A stretch of 46,770 nt of DNA, from assembly GCA_002338615.1 (NCBI GenBank), contig DDIS01000096.1, positions 1 to 46,770 of the forward strand. The letters run 5' to 3'. This document shows positions 44,318 through 46,770 of this stretch, in pieces (the stretch's first letter is position 1; each line of letters opens with the position of its first letter). The DNA comes from Proteobacteria bacterium UBA1844. GTDB taxonomy: Bacteria; Pseudomonadota; Gammaproteobacteria; Steroidobacterales; Woeseiaceae. The notes under the pieces are model-generated. The model searched no databases. It was not told where the DNA came from and saw only the letters and a program-made list of their open reading frames with translations. The translations under genes were made by a program, and so were the position numbers.

Positions 44318-44881
44318 ATGTTGAGCATTGCTGTCTACATCCTCAGTGCAGCCGCGTTGCTCGGTATCGCGACCCTGTCATTGTTCGCGTTCTTGCGGCG
44401 AGGCTTTGAGTTTTGGCCGCCGCCGAGTGCTGATTGCTGGCAACATCGGACCTTCCGAATGCTGTTCCGTGTGTTTTTCGTCAGCTTGGTCACGATCTCG
44501 TTTGTGGAATTCGGTGGAGCCCAATCCTTTGGCTGGCAGTACGTCGTCGGCATTCCTTTGCTGCTTGTAGGCTTCGGTTTGGCGCTCTACTGGACAAACT
44601 TTCTCGGCTGGCGAAACGCGTTTGGTGAAGCACTGGGGCTGAAAACTGAGGGTATCTATCGGTGGAGTCGGAACCCGATTTATGTGGTCTCCATAGTCGG
44701 TATGCTCGGATGGGGGCTCATCGTCGGATCGTGGATGGTGAGTTCGCTATTGGTTGCCTGGGGCCTTTGCTATGTTTTTGCGACGTTCGTGGAAGAGCCG
44801 TGGCTGGAAAAGCAATTCGGACGGCAGTATGTGAATTACAAGGCTCATGTTCCCAGATTTATTCGTCTCTCGGGGCCGTAG
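44318..44881 (+). CDS. ICMT/PEMT-like isoprenylcysteine methyltransferase-family membrane protein
   Basis: The 187-residue protein has about five hydrophobic segments. Its C-terminus is typical of the ICMT/phospholipid methyltransferase family: TEGIYRWSRNPIYVV, then EEPWLEKQFGRQYVNYKAHV and PRFI. Members bind SAM at the RNP-EEP region and methylate lipids, thiols or isoprenoid groups. The substrate is unknown here. It is divergent from the SmtB-type regulator, with a shared palindrome, so metal-dependent control is possible. Similar genes are often found by metal-resistance operons. Confidence 0.8.
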   Translation: MLSIAVYILSAAALLGIATLSLFAFLRRGFEFWPPPSADCWQHRTFRMLFRVFFVSLVTISFVEFGGAQSFGWQYVVGIPLLLVGFGLALYWTNFLGWRNAFGEALGLKTEGIYRWSRNPIYVVSIVGMLGWGLIVGSWMVSSLLVAWGLCYVFATFVEEPWLEKQFGRQYVNYKAHVPRFIRLSGP

Positions 44882-45971
44882 ATGAAAAACCAGTTCTCCG
44901 AATGGCAATTGCGGGAAATGACCGTCTGCCCATAGATGGAAGCAGACATCGAAGTTACTTGAGTTTTGGGCAACAAACTTCTTTGCAAAACCGCAGCCGT
45001 TAGCAAATGTCCAGAAGTCGTGAAGATCGCGGCCTTAGCGGCCACAGTGAAAAGCAGACGTGCGAGACGAGTGGCAAGTTTTCGCACAGAACTCAGGTGG
45101 TCATGAGCGGCGAGTATTGGCCGTTTTTAACCACTTGCATGTAGTCGGTACCGACGGCCCAGCGGCAAGTCTTGGGAAATTCCGCAGAAACGGGGGCAGA
45201 AACTTTGCCCCCGTTTCCGCTAGCCTGTCCGGCTGACAGCCGATAGAGTCTTCTGCATCAACGCGAAAAACCGTTGATTCAGTTCTTGCATTAACACCGT
45301 CGTCGTTGCGGTATACCAACGACACCCGCTCTGATCTGTTGTCGGAGCACCCAAGCGCCTCAAAGGGTCGTGCGATTGGCGCAGCGGTGAAAACCGCCGA
45401 TCCCTCTTAATGACAGACAGCTGTTCGTGCCGCTATTCGACCGGCAGCCTGACCCAGTCGGCGGCGCTCCTGCGTCAGCCCGTCAACTCTATTGCGCCAG
45501 TTCCTGGTGCAACACTTCAATAGACCGCAACAACGCGACACCGTCCTTGCTGCCGTCATGCTGGATGCGTGACCCAGCGATGTCGAGTATCGAACCCCTG
45601 TTGCAACACAGCCCGTCTTTGTGAGCGCCCAGGCGCCGCACAGAGACGGGCCTCTTGAAACTGGCGCAAGTCTGCGTCCCAACAGGCTTTGACCGTGCCA
45701 AGGCGCGGTGTCATAGCCGTCGAAACTCCCTGCCCGGCGGCCAGTCGACGGACTGACTGGCGCAGCCCATACCCGATTCCGCGGCCCTTTGGGTCGTTCT
45801 GGGGTGTGACGACCAGGGGATTGAACACACAGCGCCTCGCGCTGCTTAAGTCCTGCAATGGGGCACTCACGCTGTGACCGCCAGCTGATTCGCGGTTTAT
45901 CACTCACCAGAGACCAGGAATCGCTGTGAGAAACCGAAACGAGAACACGAATTTGGATTTGGGAGAACGTC
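44882..45971. other. About 1.1 kb without a convincing gene, before the integrase
   Basis: Frames on the minus strand (45407-45973 and 45556-45903) and plus strand have Arg/Ser/Cys-rich sequences and no recognisable domains, and look like chance frames. The region contains a GGCC-rich patch (about 45025-45045) that resembles one at about 11090-11120. It also has a strong 12-bp hairpin (45187-45217) and a short GCGGT-GAAA-ACCGC hairpin near 45384. It may hold island regulatory or recombination sites. No tRNA is visible. Confidence 0.45.
45187..45217. repeat. Perfect 12-bp stem hairpin in the integrase upstream region
   Basis: GAAACGGGGGCA, loop GAAACTT, TGCCCCCGTTTC. No T-run follows on either strand, so a standard terminator is not indicated. 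It could be a protein-binding or single-strand recombination site. Confidence 0.55.
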
Positions 45972-46770
45972 ATGAAGAAAGCAGGTGGTCATCGTAACTT
46001 TGGTTACGGCAAACAGATGACATGGGCTGGCAAACAGGCTCTGCGAGATCAGTACGGCAATGGACACTATGGGACCGTCACCGGCCATGCCGAGCGTTGG
46101 CGACGGTTCGTTACCTGGTGTCGCGACGAGCGCAATCTACGCGATGCACGATTAATCGATAAGGAGGTCGTGCAGGACTACGGAAAATCACTCGGAGACA
46201 AGGTCGATGCCGGCATGTCCCCGGCCTACGCACAGAACCTGCTGTCATCGGTTAACGTCGTGATGCAGGCGATGCGGAGCGATCGGCAGATTCGCGTTGC
46301 GCCAGTCGAGTTTGTCGGCCAACGATCACGAATACGAACCGACCCACCGGCAGGTCTCGACCAAAGAGCCGTGCGCCAGTGTGGCGATCAACTACGCAGG
46401 GAGGGACATGAGCGGGTTGCGGCGACCGTGGAAGTGGCCAGAGCGCTGGGTCTACGCCTTAAGGAAGCCTCCCTGCTCAACGCACGAGTCGCACTGGGTC
46501 AGGTGACGAAACACGGTGCGGTCAATATCACGGCCGGTACCAAAGGCGGCCGCGGTCATCGTGTGGATCGCTGGGTCCCGGTCTCGGGAGCCGCGATTGG
46601 ATGCCTGGTGCGAGCGGCCAGGGCTCAGGGATCGGGACGTAATCTTATTCCGTCCCACCTCACCTGGAAACAGTGGTACTCGCACATCCATCATGTCTGG
46701 GCCTCGGTCAGAGACGACTACGGTCTGAAGAAGATTCATGACCTGCGTGCCGCTTACGCCTGCGAACGCT
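45972..46770 (+). CDS. Tyrosine recombinase/integrase (cut by window edge)
   Basis: The frame begins at ATG 45972 with GGGAGA upstream and stays open to the window end, giving about 266 residues. It has an N-terminal SAM-like DNA-binding part (RWRRFVTWCRDERNLRDA, then VQDYGKSL) and a catalytic part. There ALGLRLKEASLL should hold Arg I, KGGRGHRVDRWVPV the beta-region, and HDLRAAY the HxxR box. The active-site Tyr lies beyond the edge. The layout fits integrases of islands and conjugative elements rather than lambda-type phage. It would catalyse site-specific integration, plausibly at the tRNA-Thr 3' end seen at 6310-6355. Confidence 0.87.
   Translation, partial: MKKAGGHRNFGYGKQMTWAGKQALRDQYGNGHYGTVTGHAERWRRFVTWCRDERNLRDARLIDKEVVQDYGKSLGDKVDAGMSPAYAQNLLSSVNVVMQAMRSDRQIRVAPVEFVGQRSRIRTDPPAGLDQRAVRQCGDQLRREGHERVAATVEVARALGLRLKEASLLNARVALGQVTKHGAVNITAGTKGGRGHRVDRWVPVSGAAIGCLVRAARAQGSGRNLIPSHLTWKQWYSHIHHVWASVRDDYGLKKIHDLRAAYACER

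Noticed and set aside
45407..45973. 188-codon minus frame before the integrase
   Set aside because: The sequence is rich in Arg, Ser and Cys with no recognisable block. It overlaps another frame (45556-45903) with equally weak support. Neither could be called.

Overview
The window looks like the edge of a genomic island in a gammaproteobacterial chromosome. Evidence for this group is the Gram-negative type quinolinate pathway, an NrtR-type regulator, LysR/AraC regulators and proteobacterial heavy-metal RND pumps. No species can be named from the sequence alone. Base composition is moderately GC-rich, except for a visibly AT-richer stretch at about 6.3-9.0 kb.

Region 1 (1-6.3 kb) reads as chromosomal backbone. 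It holds nadB (cut by the left edge) and nadA, divergent from an nrtR-like regulator across two palindromic operators. Next is a translationally coupled pair, a VOC-fold protein and a PNPOx/flavin-reductase fusion, divergent from a LysR gene. After the LysR gene lie decayed pieces: the C-terminus of a ParD-like antitoxin and a REP-like hairpin.

Region 2 (6310-6355) is the 3' half of a tRNA-Thr(TGT), with no 5' half. It is oriented so that its CCA end faces the nad side. This is what the distal attachment site of an island integrated into a tRNA gene looks like. At the other end of the window (45.97 kb to the edge) a tyrosine-recombinase gene begins and runs off the window. I infer that everything from 6.3 kb rightwards is one island whose intact tRNA-Thr lies beyond the right edge.

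Region 3 (6.4-9.0 kb) carries a ParE-like toxin remnant and a tightly overlapping three-gene operon: a TIGR04255-family protein plus two proteins of unknown function. This trio is the best candidate here for an undescribed system.

Region 4 (9.0-22.1 kb) holds arsR, divergent from arsC-acr3. It also holds a czcC-czcB-czcA-dmeF metal-efflux operon that ends in a lipoprotein gene broken by one TGA. A + strand group follows: a membrane AraC regulator, a sterol-desaturase-family protein, a periplasmic protein and a methyltransferase.

Region 5 (22.2-44.3 kb) is about 22 kb of genes all on the minus strand. They start at a SmtB/CzrA-type repressor with a perfect 24-bp palindrome in front of it. In order they are: CDF transporter, CzcI-like protein, TolC-like factor, MFP-RND, a second MFP-RND, PII-like protein, two paralogous lipoproteins, DUF4124-like protein, P1B-4 ATPase, NhaA, a membrane AlbA_2 protein, MgtC, an exported HutX-like protein, DUF411, an EF-hand protein, a Gly/Tyr lipoprotein, merT (amber-interrupted), merP and a GDCCVxC protein. 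Together these would export divalent cations across both membranes. The mer genes form a transport-only remnant with no merR or merA in the window.

Region 6 (44.3-46.77 kb) has an ICMT-like membrane protein, about 1.1 kb without a convincing gene but with a strong hairpin, and the integrase.
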